64,000 nt of DNA from Sphingopyxis sp. CCNWLW2 (GTDB taxonomy: Bacteria; Pseudomonadota; Alphaproteobacteria; Sphingomonadales; Sphingomonadaceae), in assembly GCF_037095755.1 (NCBI RefSeq), contig NZ_JBAWKJ010000001.1, positions 1,863,001-1,927,000 on the forward strand, given 5' to 3'. Of this stretch, positions 1 to 8,685 are shown in pieces. A model generated the notes under the pieces. It saw nothing but the letters and a program-made list of their open reading frames with translations. It had not been told where the DNA came from and did not search any database. The translations under genes were made by a program, and so were the position numbers. Numbering within the stretch: position 1 is the stretch's first letter; each line of letters opens with the position of its first letter.

Positions 1-179
<179 letters not shown>

Positions 180-193
180 GAACCATCCACCCT

Positions 194-270
194 CGTCACC
201 CCGGACTTGATCCGGAGCTTGCCTTTCTTGAAGGAGTAAAGGCGGGTGCCGGGTCAAGTCCGGCATGACG
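194..270. repeat. Inverted-repeat extragenic element (GTCAAGTCCGGC type)
   Basis: Two 22-bp arms at 194-215 and 249-270 are inverted copies with three mismatches; the right arm reads GGGTCAAGTCCGGCATGACG. Between them GCCTTT and AAAGGC form a smaller hairpin. The element lies between ligA and the hydroxylase gene and could end ligA transcription. Its arm closely resembles the longer terminal repeat of the element at 6167-6432, so both probably belong to one dispersed family. Confidence 0.7.
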
Positions 271-340
271 AATAAGAGGATGATAATAAGCCGTGCGCGC
301 CATCACAGACGGCGCGGCGGAAATGCTGTGAGGGGGCCGC

Positions 341-1510
341 ATGGCAAAACGAAACTATCTGAATGACCTGATGCGCGACCTCGAATCGCATACCGAGGTG
401 CGGCGGTTCGGCAGCGGCTGGCTGTCGGGCTTTTTCGGGCTGCTGTTCGCTATCGCGGGATTCTTCATGGTGATCGCGCTGCGCTTTCCCGACTGGTTCG
501 CGACCCCCGAGCTTGAGATCATCAAGAATTGGGGCGGCTTTCGCGGCCTCGTCCATGCGGTCCTGCTCGTGAGCTATGGCCTGTCGCTGCTCAGCCTGCT
601 GCTGCGTCCGCGAAAGGCGCTCGGGCTCACCGCGCTGATGATCGGACTCGCGGCGATCCTTGTCGGCGGCGCCAACGTCCAGCCGCAGGAAACGCGCGAC
701 TGGGGCATCTTCTTCGGACTCGACTTCTTCGTCGTGAACCTGCTCGTCACCGGCTTCATGTTCGCGCCGCTCGAACGCGCTTTCCCGCACCGCCGGACGC
801 AGCGCCTGTTCCGCACCGAATGGCGCGAGGATCTTTTCTATTATCTCGTCAGCACGATGTTCGTTCAGGTGTTGGGCTTCCTCGCGCTCGCGCCCTCGAC
901 GATCATCAACGAGAATACGAGCAATTGGGAGGCGTTCCGCGCCGCGGTCGCCTCGCTGCCGTGGATCGTCCAGTTCGCGATCGTGCTCGTCGCGTCGGAC
1001 GTGGCGCAATATTTCTTCCACCGCACCTTCCACCGCTACCCCTTCCTCTGGGGTTTCCACGCGGTGCACCACAGCGCGAAGTCGATGGACTGGCTCGCGG
1101 GCTCGCGGATGCATTTCGTCGAGATCATCCTCTTGCGCTCGATCACCTCGCTGCCGCTCTTTACCCTGGGTTTCGCGCCGTCGGTGATGCAGGCCTATAT
1201 CGGCTTCGTTTACGTCTGGTCGTCGCTGCTCCACGCCAATGTCGGCGGTAATTTCAACCGGCTGGGCCACTGGATCGCGACCCCGCGTTTCCACCACTGG
1301 CATCACGGGCTCGAGCGCGAGGCGTTCGACGTCAATTTCGCGATCCATTTCCCGTGGATCGACAAATTATTCGGCACCTTCCATTTGCCGAAGGACCGCT
1401 GGCCCGAAAATTACGGCATCCCCGAAGATGTGCCGAAACATTATTGGGGCCAGTTCCTCTACCCCTGGACGCGCACCGGTAAGAAGACCGACGAGACGCC
1501 CGCCGAATAG
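341..1510 (+). CDS. Sterol desaturase / fatty acid hydroxylase family membrane protein
   Basis: This 389-residue membrane protein has about six hydrophobic segments in its first two thirds. It carries the histidine clusters of the fatty acid hydroxylase superfamily: HRTFH and HAVHH at about residues 227-245, a further H near 277 and HHWHH near 318-322. In this family the histidines hold a di-iron centre that hydroxylates or desaturates lipids at the membrane. The substrate cannot be read from sequence; sphingomonads could use it on hopanoids, sphingolipids or carotenoids. The ATG at 341 follows a GAGGGGGC stretch. The gene stands alone, about 50 bp before the next plus-strand gene. Confidence 0.85.
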   Translation: MAKRNYLNDLMRDLESHTEVRRFGSGWLSGFFGLLFAIAGFFMVIALRFPDWFATPELEIIKNWGGFRGLVHAVLLVSYGLSLLSLLLRPRKALGLTALMIGLAAILVGGANVQPQETRDWGIFFGLDFFVVNLLVTGFMFAPLERAFPHRRTQRLFRTEWREDLFYYLVSTMFVQVLGFLALAPSTIINENTSNWEAFRAAVASLPWIVQFAIVLVASDVAQYFFHRTFHRYPFLWGFHAVHHSAKSMDWLAGSRMHFVEIILLRSITSLPLFTLGFAPSVMQAYIGFVYVWSSLLHANVGGNFNRLGHWIATPRFHHWHHGLEREAFDVNFAIHFPWIDKLFGTFHLPKDRWPENYGIPEDVPKHYWGQFLYPWTRTGKKTDETPAE

Positions 1511-1560
1511 GGCAATCTGTCCGCTTGCCAGCATCGTGGGCGCGTCATAAGGCGCGGGAC

Positions 1561-1953
1561 GTGAGCCTGCTCGCCGCCTTTCGCCGTCCGGGCATCCTGC
1601 TGCTCTTGCCGCTGCTCCTTGCGCTCGCCGCGCGGGTGCTCGTCGCGCCGGGCTGGATGATCGAGAGCGACGCGGGCGGGTCGATTACGGTGCGCATCTG
1701 TTCGGACCCCGCCAACCCCGGCGGCACGATGACGATTCCGCTTGAGAAAGCGGGGAGCCACGATGCGGGCGAAGCGCAGCAGCATTGCCCGTGGGGCGCG
1801 CTCGCCAATGCGCCGATCGTTCCCGACCTGCCGGTGCTCGCCGCCGCGCCAGTCACGGGCGAACCCGTCCCCGTGGCGGCCCGCTCGCTCGGTTTCGCGC
1901 CGGGCATCGCCTCGCCGCTGCCGCCGAGTACCGGACCACCCGCCTTCGCCTGA
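1561..1953 (+). CDS. DUF2946-like small exported protein
   Basis: The protein is about 130 residues with one N-terminal hydrophobic segment (LLLLPLLLALAARVLVAP), then a short periplasmic-type region with two cysteines (ICSDP and HCPWG). This layout resembles DUF2946 proteins, which often sit directly upstream of TonB-dependent receptors and are suspected, not proven, to handle metals. I place the start at GTG 1561; an in-frame TTG at 1525 would add 12 residues. It precedes the receptor gene by about 70 bp and is probably its operon partner. The family call is moderate because the Cys motif is short. Confidence 0.6.
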   Translation: MSLLAAFRRPGILLLLPLLLALAARVLVAPGWMIESDAGGSITVRICSDPANPGGTMTIPLEKAGSHDAGEAQQHCPWGALANAPIVPDLPVLAAAPVTGEPVPVAARSLGFAPGIASPLPPSTGPPAFA

Positions 1954-2022
1954 TCCAGACCGACCGGCTGCCCGCGCTTTTGCGCGGCGCGGCCCGTGAC
2001 TGCATTCAGCGAAGGAAAAATC

Positions 2023-4032
2023 ATGAAAACCCGTATCCATGGGGTGGCGCCGTTGCTGGCGCTTGCGACCTGTCTCGTCGCCGCTCCGGCCCATGCCGAA
2101 AGCGCCGATTCGACCATCATCGTCACCGCGCCCACCGCCACCGACGCCGCCGAGGCGCGCGCAGCCCAGACGCCCGGCGGCACCGACGTCGTCTCCTATG
2201 ACGATTATGCCGACAAGTCGGTCGTGTCCTTGCGCGACACGCTCGCCTTCTCGCCCGGCGTCTATCTCCAGCCGCGTTACGGGCAGGAGGTCCGCCTGTC
2301 GGTTCGCGGCTCGGGCCTCTCGCGCGGCTTCCACATGCGCGGGCTCACGCTGTTGCAGGACGGGGTGCCGATCAACCTCGCCGACGACAATGGCGATTTC
2401 CAGGAACTCGAGCCGATCTTCTTCGACCATCTCGAAGTCTATCGTGGCGCCAATGCGCTCCGCTTCGGGTCGGGTACGCTGGGCGGTGCAATCAACGGCG
2501 TGACCCCGACGGGGCGCACCGCGCAGGGGATTTACCTTCGCGGCGACGTCGGCAGCTTCGACAGCGCGCGCGGGCTGATTTCGGCGGGTGTAGCGAGCGA
2601 CCGCGTCGATGCGTGGGGCGCGATCAGCGCCGATACGTCGGACGGCGACCGCGATCATGCCAAACGCCGCAGCCAGCGCTTTCAAGGCAATGTTGGAATG
2701 CGTTTCAGCGACGTGGTGAACACGCGCTTCTACGCCAGCGTCAATCATATCCGGCAGGAAATTCCCGGCGCACTGACGATGGCGGAGGCTCTGTCGACCC
2801 CGCGCAAGGCCAACGCTGGCGCGGTCGCGGGCGATCAGGCGCGCGACATCGACTCGCTGCGCCTCCAGAACCGCACAAGCTTCGATTGGGGCGCCTTCAC
2901 GCTCGACGTCGGCGGCTTCGTCAACGCCAAGTCGCTCCACCACCCGATCTTCCAGCTCATCGACCAGAAGTCGGTCGATGTGGGCGGCTTCTTCCGCGCC
3001 GACTATGCGACTGGCCCGGTCGAGGTCACGCTGGGCGGCGAAATCCGCCGTGGCAGCACCGATGCGCGCCAGTTCGTCAACACCGGCGGACGGCGCGGCG
3101 CGCTGACCTTCGACGCCGACCAGAAAGCGCAGACCGCGACGCTCTATGGCGAAATCCGCGTGCGACCGGTCGAGGCGCTAACGTTGATTGCGGGCGGCGT
3201 TTACGCCGACGGCTGGCGCAAGCGGACCGTCAATTTTTCGAGCACCCCGGCGAACGACGGCCGGATCGACTTCGACGCCTTCTCGCCCAAATTCGGCCTG
3301 CTGTTCGAGCCCGCTGCCGATATCCAGTTCTTCGCCAACTACAGCCGCTCGGCCGAATTCCCCGGTTTCGGCGAAGTCTTCCAGACGATCGGCACCCCGC
3401 CGACGAGCACGGTGGTTTCGGATATCCGCCCGCAACGCGCCTGGACCGCCGAGGTCGGCACGCGCGGCAAGCTTGGCTTCGCGCGCTGGGATATCGCCGT
3501 CTACCGCTCGACGCTGAAGGGCGAATTGCTCCAGTTCACGACCAACGCCAACATTCCCGCGGCAACCTTCAACGCCGACCGCACGCTCCATCAGGGTGTG
3601 GAGGCAGGATTGGATCTGGCACCGGCAGACTGGCTACGGCTGCGGCAGGTCTATACCTACAACGACTTCCGTTTCCGGGGTGACGCGCAGTTCGGCGACA
3701 ACCGCCTGCCGGTCGTTCCGAAACACGCCTATCGCGCCGAGCTGCGGATCGGCAGCGATGCGCTCCATATCGCGCCGAACCTCGAATGGGTTCCCGACGG
3801 TCCCTTTGCCGATTACCGCAATCAGGTCCGCACCCCCGGTTATGCGCTGATCGGCGTCAACGGCGGCGCGACGATCGCCGACGGAATCGACGCCTTTGTC
3901 GATGTCCGCAATATCACGGGCAAGAAGGCGATCGGCGATATCAGCGCGGCAATCACGGTAACGCCGACCTCGGCGATCTACTACCCGGTCGAGCGCCGCG
4001 CGGTCTCCGCGGGCATTCGCGCGCGCTTATAG
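2023..4032 (+). CDS. TonB-dependent outer-membrane receptor
   Basis: The 669-residue protein starts with a signal peptide ending AHA near residue 24. An N-terminal plug domain follows, with typical elements (SLRDTLAFSPGV, VRGSG, QDGVPIN, VYRGANALRFGSGTLGGAIN), then a beta-barrel ending in an aromatic-rich C-terminal strand (IYYPVERRAVSAGIRARL). Such receptors import scarce ligands such as ferric siderophores, cobalamin or metal complexes using TonB energy. ATG 2023 is preferred over an upstream GTG because a GAAGGAAA ribosome site precedes it. Eleven bases separate it from the PepSY gene and modABC follows. The ligand is unknown; iron chelates and a molybdate or copper complex all fit the context. 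Confidence 0.9.
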   Translation: MKTRIHGVAPLLALATCLVAAPAHAESADSTIIVTAPTATDAAEARAAQTPGGTDVVSYDDYADKSVVSLRDTLAFSPGVYLQPRYGQEVRLSVRGSGLSRGFHMRGLTLLQDGVPINLADDNGDFQELEPIFFDHLEVYRGANALRFGSGTLGGAINGVTPTGRTAQGIYLRGDVGSFDSARGLISAGVASDRVDAWGAISADTSDGDRDHAKRRSQRFQGNVGMRFSDVVNTRFYASVNHIRQEIPGALTMAEALSTPRKANAGAVAGDQARDIDSLRLQNRTSFDWGAFTLDVGGFVNAKSLHHPIFQLIDQKSVDVGGFFRADYATGPVEVTLGGEIRRGSTDARQFVNTGGRRGALTFDADQKAQTATLYGEIRVRPVEALTLIAGGVYADGWRKRTVNFSSTPANDGRIDFDAFSPKFGLLFEPAADIQFFANYSRSAEFPGFGEVFQTIGTPPTSTVVSDIRPQRAWTAEVGTRGKLGFARWDIAVYRSTLKGELLQFTTNANIPAATFNADRTLHQGVEAGLDLAPADWLRLRQVYTYNDFRFRGDAQFGDNRLPVVPKHAYRAELRIGSDALHIAPNLEWVPDGPFADYRNQVRTPGYALIGVNGGATIADGIDAFVDVRNITGKKAIGDISAAITVTPTSAIYYPVERRAVSAGIRARL

Positions 4033-4043
4033 GAGGGCAGGGG

Positions 4044-5396
4044 ATGGCCGACAGCAACCGGGTTCCGCTCTATCGCACGATCTGGCGCTGGCATTTCTAT
4101 GCCGGGCTGTTCGTCATCCCCTTCATCCTTCTCCTGTCGGCGACGGGCGCGGCCTATCTGTTCAAGCCCGAGCTCGACCGATGGGAGGAACGCGGGTGGC
4201 GCGGCCTGCCGGCGGCGGGCGCGGTCGACGCCGATGCGCAAGTTGCCGCCGCGCTCGCGGCCAATCCGGGTGCCAGCTTTCATTATTACCGCATCCCCGA
4301 GGTGACGGGGGATGCGGCGATCGTCCATATCGGCCTGCCGGGCGGCGCCATGCGCGACATCGCCGTTTCACCCCAAGGCAAGGTTATCGGCGCCGCCGAC
4401 CCCGAGCAGCGCATCTCGGCGTGGCTCTCGCGCATCCACGGCACGCTGCTGATCGGTCGCATCGGCCGTCTGCTCGTCGAACTCGCCGCAAGCTGGGCGA
4501 TCGTGATGATCCTGACCGGTCTCTATCTCTGGTGGCCGCGCGGACGAGGCGCGGCCGGCGTGCTCTGGCCGCGCATCTCGCTCGGCGGCCAGGCGGCGCT
4601 ACGTGATCTCCACGCCGTCACCGGCTTCTGGGTGTCGGGCCTGGCGCTGATCCTGCTCTTCACCGCGTTGCCGTGGACCGAGGTATGGGCGAGCGGTTTT
4701 CGCACGCTACGTGCCGAAATGGGTTGGGTCTCCGGAGTGCAGGACTGGAAGGGCGGCGCCGACCCGCACGCAGCGCACGACCATCATGCGATAGCAAAGT
4801 CCGCGCCCGCCGGACCGCCTCCGCAAGCGCGTCTCGAATATATCGTGCTCCGCGCCCGCAGCGAACATATGCCCGCCCCCGCGATCATCCAGCCGCCGGG
4901 CGCACCCAATGCCTTCGGTCCGCCCAACGGCAATGTCTGGACGCTCACGACGCTCACGCAGAACCGTCCGCAGGTGCGCAAGGTGAGCTACGACCCCGAA
5001 ACGAGCCTCGAGGTGTCGCGTAGCGGCTTTGCCGAGAAACACGCTATCGACCGCGCGGTCGGCTACGGCATTGCGTGGCATGAAGGGCAGCTCTTCGGCC
5101 TCGCCAACCAGTTGATCGGGGTCGCGACCGCGCTTGCGCTCTTCACCCTCGCGATCTCGGGGTTCCTGATGTGGCGGCGCCGGAAACCCGAAGATGCGCT
5201 TGGCGCGCCGCCGCAGCCACGCGACCCCGCAAAGCTCAGGGCCGTCGCCGCGCTGATCCTGATCCTCGCCGCGCTCCTCCCCATGCTCGCCGCCTCGTTG
5301 ATCCTCCTCTGGATCGTCGAGCGATTAATCCTTCCGCGCCTTCCGCGGATCGCAGGCTGGCTCGGCGTTGCGGCGAAGGCCCCGGCGCGCCTATAG
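4044..5396 (+). CDS. PepSY-associated transmembrane helix protein
   Basis: The 450-residue inner-membrane protein opens with RTIWRWHFYAGLFVIPFILLL, the signature first helix of PepSY-TM proteins. Further helices follow near residues 145-165 (ending LYLWWPR), 195-215, 355-375 and the C-terminus, with large periplasmic loops between. A His-rich stretch (HAAHDHHA) lies near residue 245. The family accompanies TonB receptors for iron chelates and may reduce or release metal from them; the mechanism is not settled. ATG 4044 sits behind an AGGAGGGCAGGGG ribosome site, and the gene ends 7 bp before modA. An overlapping longer frame from 3786 is rejected because it runs through the receptor gene. Confidence 0.88.
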   Translation: MADSNRVPLYRTIWRWHFYAGLFVIPFILLLSATGAAYLFKPELDRWEERGWRGLPAAGAVDADAQVAAALAANPGASFHYYRIPEVTGDAAIVHIGLPGGAMRDIAVSPQGKVIGAADPEQRISAWLSRIHGTLLIGRIGRLLVELAASWAIVMILTGLYLWWPRGRGAAGVLWPRISLGGQAALRDLHAVTGFWVSGLALILLFTALPWTEVWASGFRTLRAEMGWVSGVQDWKGGADPHAAHDHHAIAKSAPAGPPPQARLEYIVLRARSEHMPAPAIIQPPGAPNAFGPPNGNVWTLTTLTQNRPQVRKVSYDPETSLEVSRSGFAEKHAIDRAVGYGIAWHEGQLFGLANQLIGVATALALFTLAISGFLMWRRRKPEDALGAPPQPRDPAKLRAVAALILILAALLPMLAASLILLWIVERLILPRLPRIAGWLGVAAKAPARL

Positions 5397-5403
5397 GTTG
5401 CGC

Positions 5404-6168
5404 ATGACCCGCGCCCTCCACCTGCTGATCGCGTTCATCGCGCTCCTCCTCGCACCTACCGCCTTCGCGCAGGAACGCGGCCCGGTGGTGCTCGCGGCGG
5501 CAAGCCTGCAGGAATCGCTGACCGAAGCGGCGAATGCGTGGGCGGCGAAGGGGCACGCCAAACCCGTCCTCTCCTTTGCTGCCTCGTCGGCGCTCGCGCG
5601 GCAGGTCATGGCGGGTGCCCCCGCCGACCTCTTCCTCTCGGCCGACGAGGAGTGGATGGACGCGGTCGCAAAGGCCGGCCTTCTTCGCGCGGGCACCCGC
5701 ACGACCCTGCTCGGCAACCGCCTCGTGCTGATCGCCCCCGCATCGAGCAAGGTCCGCCTGACCCCGGCGCGCGGTTTCGCACTCGCCAAGGCGCTCGGCA
5801 CCGGCCGGCTCGCGCTCGCCGATCCCGACGCGGTGCCCGCGGGCAAATATGCCAAGGCCGCGCTGACGCATCTCGGCGTCTGGGCCGGCGTCGCGGCCAA
5901 GGTCGCCCCCGCCGAGAATGTCCGCGCGGCGATGGCGCTCGTCGAACGCGGCGCCGCGCCGCTCGGCATCGTCTACGCGACCGACGCGCGCGCGTCGAAA
6001 GCCGTGCGCGTCGTTGGCACCTTCCCCGCATCGAGCCACCCGCCGATCCGCTACCCCGTCGCGCTGCTGAAAGCGTCGCGGAGCAGGGACGCCGCGGGCT
6101 TCCGCGCTTTCCTCCTTTCGAAACAAGGCCGCGCCATCTTCGCGCGCCACGGCTTCTCGGCGCCTTAG
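5404..6168 (+). CDS. modA: Molybdate ABC transporter substrate-binding protein ModA
   Basis: This 254-residue periplasmic protein has a signal peptide ending AFAQ. It then shows the ModA pattern: VLAAASLQESLTE near the N-terminus, SFAASSALARQVMAGAPADLFLSAD, LLGNRLVLIAP and a distal ADPDAVPAGKYAKAAL. The conserved serines in AASL and ASSAL are those that bind the oxyanion in known ModA proteins. It delivers molybdate, or tungstate, to ModB. It lies in the receptor/PepSY block, which suggests co-expression. Its stop codon overlaps the first bases of the 266-bp inverted-repeat element. Confidence 0.92.
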   Translation: MTRALHLLIAFIALLLAPTAFAQERGPVVLAAASLQESLTEAANAWAAKGHAKPVLSFAASSALARQVMAGAPADLFLSADEEWMDAVAKAGLLRAGTRTTLLGNRLVLIAPASSKVRLTPARGFALAKALGTGRLALADPDAVPAGKYAKAALTHLGVWAGVAAKVAPAENVRAAMALVERGAAPLGIVYATDARASKAVRVVGTFPASSHPPIRYPVALLKASRSRDAAGFRAFLLSKQGRAIFARHGFSAP

Positions 6169-6432
6169 GGTCAGGTCCGGCTTGTGACGCGGTCGAGGTT
6201 TGAAGCGATTTTGTTCAGGGCAAGGAAGCGAGGCGAAGGCATATGAATATATTCCAAGACTCGCTGACGCAGCCATGGACAAAATCGATCAAATCCCGGA
6301 GGGACGCCGAAATGGCTTCGATCTCTGGCCCGCGCGGCCTGGCAGATGGAGCCACCATCCGCGGCGGCCGCTCGATCCTGATATCTTCGCCATTTCGACG
6401 CCTCGACCGCGTCACAAGCCGGACCTGACCCT
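6167..6432. mobile_element. 266-bp element with perfect 32-bp terminal inverted repeats (MITE-like)
   Basis: Bases 6167-6198 (beginning AGGGTCAGGTCCGGCTTGTG) and 6401-6432 are exact reverse complements over 32 bp. They enclose about 200 bp that encodes nothing recognisable. The element fills the space between the modA stop and the modB start, where neighbouring genes are only a few bases apart. No clear target duplication is seen. The arm is similar to the arms of the element at 194-270. I infer a non-autonomous mobile or structured repeat; a long RNA hairpin between modA and modB is an additional consequence. Confidence 0.7.
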
Positions 6433-6434
6433 CT

Positions 6435-7130
6435 ATGCTCTCACCCGAGGAATGGGGGATCGTCGCGCTGTCGCTGAAGGTCGGCGGCGTCGCGGTGCTT
6501 GCCACGCTTCCTATTGCCTTTGCGCTCGCGTGGATTCTCGCGCGCCATCGCTTCCCCGGCCGCGTCGTCCTCGACGCGCTCGTCCATTTGCCGCTCGTCC
6601 TGCCGCCCGTCGTCACCGGCTGGCTGCTGCTCATCGCCTTCGGCCCGTTCGGCCCCATTGGCCGCTGGCTCGAAAGCTGGTTCGGGGTGAGTTTGATGTT
6701 CCGATGGACCGGCGCCGCGCTCGCCGCGGCGATCATGGCGCTGCCGCTGATGGTGCGCGCCATGCGGCTGTCGATCGAGGGGGTCGACCGGCGGCTCGAG
6801 GGCGCGGCGCGCACGCTCGGCGCGAGCCCCTGGCACAGTTTCTGGACGATCAGCCTGCCGCTCGCGCTTCCCGGCATCCTCGCCGCGCTCGTGCTCGGCT
6901 TCGCGCGCTCGATCGGCGAGTTCGGCGCGACGATCACCTTCGTCTCGAACATCCCGGGCGAAACACGCACCTTGCCGCTCGCCATCTATTCGGCGCTGCA
7001 GGTGCCGGGCGGCGAGGCGATGGTGACGCGCCTGGCGCTCCTCTCGGTCGCGCTCTCGCTCGGTGCGCTGATACTGTCCGAATGGCTCGTGCGCCGCACC
7101 CACGGCGAAAGGCAGCGTCATGGCGATTGA
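6435..7130 (+). CDS. modB: Molybdate ABC transporter permease ModB
   Basis: The 231-residue protein has five to six membrane helices. It carries the permease EAA loop in the form EGAARTLGASPWHSFWTISLP with following G residues, near residues 124-145, where the ATPase docks. The tail SIGEFGATITFVSNIPGETRTLPLAIY is highly characteristic of ModB. It forms the inner-membrane channel for molybdate with ModC. ATG 6435 begins just after the inverted-repeat element and has no good ribosome site, which may weaken translation or make it depend on the element. Its 3' end overlaps modC by 11 bp. Confidence 0.92.
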   Translation: MLSPEEWGIVALSLKVGGVAVLATLPIAFALAWILARHRFPGRVVLDALVHLPLVLPPVVTGWLLLIAFGPFGPIGRWLESWFGVSLMFRWTGAALAAAIMALPLMVRAMRLSIEGVDRRLEGAARTLGASPWHSFWTISLPLALPGILAALVLGFARSIGEFGATITFVSNIPGETRTLPLAIYSALQVPGGEAMVTRLALLSVALSLGALILSEWLVRRTHGERQRHGD

Positions 7131-7740
7131 TATCGACGTCGCCAGGCGCCTCGGCGACCGCAGCATCGCAGCGCGCTTCACCGCGGGTCCCGGCCTGACC
7201 GCCCTGTTCGGCCCATCGGGTGCGGGCAAGACGAGCGTGCTCAACATGGTCGCGGGACTGCTGAGGCCCGACCGGGGGCATATCCGTATCGGCGACCGTA
7301 CGCTGTTCGATGGCGCCACCGACCTGCCGCCCGAGGCGCGCCGCGTCGGTTATGTCTTTCAGGACGGGCGGCTCTTCCCGCACCGCCGCGTCCGCGCAAA
7401 CCTCACCTACGGCCATGACATTGTACCAGCCGCGAACCGTTGGATGACTCTCGACGAGGCGGTGCAATTCCTCGGCATCGGGCACCTCCTCGATCGCTGG
7501 CCGCACAGCCTGTCGGGGGGCGAGGCGCAGCGCGTCGCGATCGGCCGCGCTTTGCTGGCAGGACCCGAAATCCTGCTGATGGACGAACCCCTGTCGTCGC
7601 TCGACACCGCGCGGCGCGGCGATATCATGGTGGTGATCGAGCGGATTCGCGACGAACTCAAACTGCCGATCCTCTATGTCAGCCACGACCGTGCCGAGAT
7701 CGACCGGCTCGCGACCTCGGTCGTGGAGATTGGCGAATAA
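7120..7740 (+). CDS. modC: Molybdate ABC transporter ATPase ModC, lacking the TOBE/Mop domain
   Basis: This 206-residue ATPase has Walker A GPSGAGKT at 31-38, a Q-loop (FQDGRLFPH) near 80, signature LSGGE at 131-135, Walker B ILLMDE at 151-156 and the switch His in SHD near 186. It powers molybdate import through ModB. Typical ModC proteins are about 350 residues and end in a molybdate-binding Mop (TOBE) domain; here the frame stops right after the ATPase core. The loss removes the usual regulatory domain. It overlaps modB, which supports the assignment. A generic short ABC ATPase would look alike, but context favours ModC. Confidence 0.88.
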   Translation: MAIDIDVARRLGDRSIAARFTAGPGLTALFGPSGAGKTSVLNMVAGLLRPDRGHIRIGDRTLFDGATDLPPEARRVGYVFQDGRLFPHRRVRANLTYGHDIVPAANRWMTLDEAVQFLGIGHLLDRWPHSLSGGEAQRVAIGRALLAGPEILLMDEPLSSLDTARRGDIMVVIERIRDELKLPILYVSHDRAEIDRLATSVVEIGE

Positions 7741-7779
7741 AGTTTCACATGAAACCACTTTGATGATAGAAGCCTGTTC

Positions 7780-8649
7780 ATGGAAAGCCAATTTACCCAT
7801 GTCCATGACACGCCGCCGCCGGGTGCCGCGGCCGACTGGACGATTCCGCAGAATTGGGACGCCTTCACCGCCGACGAGCATGCGATGTGGGACCGCCTCT
7901 TCGCGCGCCAGTCGGACATGCTCCCCGGCCGCGCCGCCGACGCCTTTCTGCGCGGGATCGACGTGCTGCGCCTCGAAAAGCCCGGCATCCCCGATTATCG
8001 CGAGCTCAACGCGCGGCTGATGGCCGCGACGGGGTGGCAGGTGATCGCGGTGCCGGGGCTCGTTCCCGACGAGGTGTTTTTCGATCATCTCGCGAATCGG
8101 CGCTTTCCTGCGGGCAATTTCATCCGCACCCCCGAACAGCTCGATTATCTGCAGGAACCCGACGTCTTTCACGACGTCTTCGGCCATGTCCCGATGCTCG
8201 CCGACCCGGTGTTCGCCGACTATATGGTCGCGTACGGCGAAGGCGGGCTGCGCAGCCTGAAGTTCGACGCGCTCAAACAGCTCGCGCGGCTCTATTGGTA
8301 CACTGTCGAATTCGGCCTGATCCGCGAGGCCGGCGGCCTGCGCATCTATGGTGCTGGGATCGTCTCCTCCTTTGCCGAAAGCGTCTTCGCGCTCGATTCG
8401 GACAGCCCGAACCGCATCGGCTTCGACCTCGCGCGCGTGATGCGTACCGATTACCGGATCGACGATTTCCAGCAGAATTATTTCGTCATCGACAGCCTTG
8501 ATCAGCTGCTCGACACGACGGTGAACACCGATTTTGCGCCGCTCTATGTCAAAAATGCCGCGCTGCCGCCGATTCCGATCGCCGATATATTGCCCGAGGA
8601 TCAGGTGATCACGCGCGGCACGCAGGATTATGCGGCGGCGAAAGCCTGA
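7780..8649 (+). CDS. phhA: Phenylalanine 4-monooxygenase
   Basis: The 289-residue enzyme matches the bacterial monomeric aromatic amino acid hydroxylase fold. The iron ligands are visible as HDVFGH (His131 and His136) and a glutamate near 176 in the segment WYTVEFGL. It converts phenylalanine to tyrosine with oxygen and a reduced pterin. The sequence around FPAGNFIRTPEQLDYLQEPD is typical of the family. ATG 7780 follows modC by about 40 bp without a shared theme, so it is probably its own unit. The pterin cofactor may come from the folB/FolM-like pair at 37.2-38.3 kb, an inference from biochemistry of related bacteria. Confidence 0.93.
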   Translation: MESQFTHVHDTPPPGAAADWTIPQNWDAFTADEHAMWDRLFARQSDMLPGRAADAFLRGIDVLRLEKPGIPDYRELNARLMAATGWQVIAVPGLVPDEVFFDHLANRRFPAGNFIRTPEQLDYLQEPDVFHDVFGHVPMLADPVFADYMVAYGEGGLRSLKFDALKQLARLYWYTVEFGLIREAGGLRIYGAGIVSSFAESVFALDSDSPNRIGFDLARVMRTDYRIDDFQQNYFVIDSLDQLLDTTVNTDFAPLYVKNAALPPIPIADILPEDQVITRGTQDYAAAKA

Positions 8650-8652
8650 CCT

Positions 8653-8673
8653 CCTTCCCGCTTGCCGGGAGGG
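8653..8673. terminator. Hairpin between convergent phhA and prmA
   Basis: CCTTCCCG and CGGGAGGG can pair over eight positions, including one G-T pair, around a 5-base loop in the 36-bp gap between two genes that meet end to end. There is no U tract on either strand, so its strength as a terminator is uncertain. Confidence 0.4.
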
Positions 8674-8685
8674 CTGCCAACACGG

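Noticed and set aside
254-1348. Long minus-strand open frame of 364 codons opposite the sterol-desaturase gene
   Set aside because: Its product is a run of Arg, Glu, Asp and His without family pattern, as expected when the strand opposite a high-GC gene is read. The plus-strand gene has clear histidine motifs.
6243-6428. 61-codon open frame inside the 266-bp inverted-repeat element
   Set aside because: It is short, ends within the terminal repeat and has no recognisable domain; the element reads better as a non-coding repeat.
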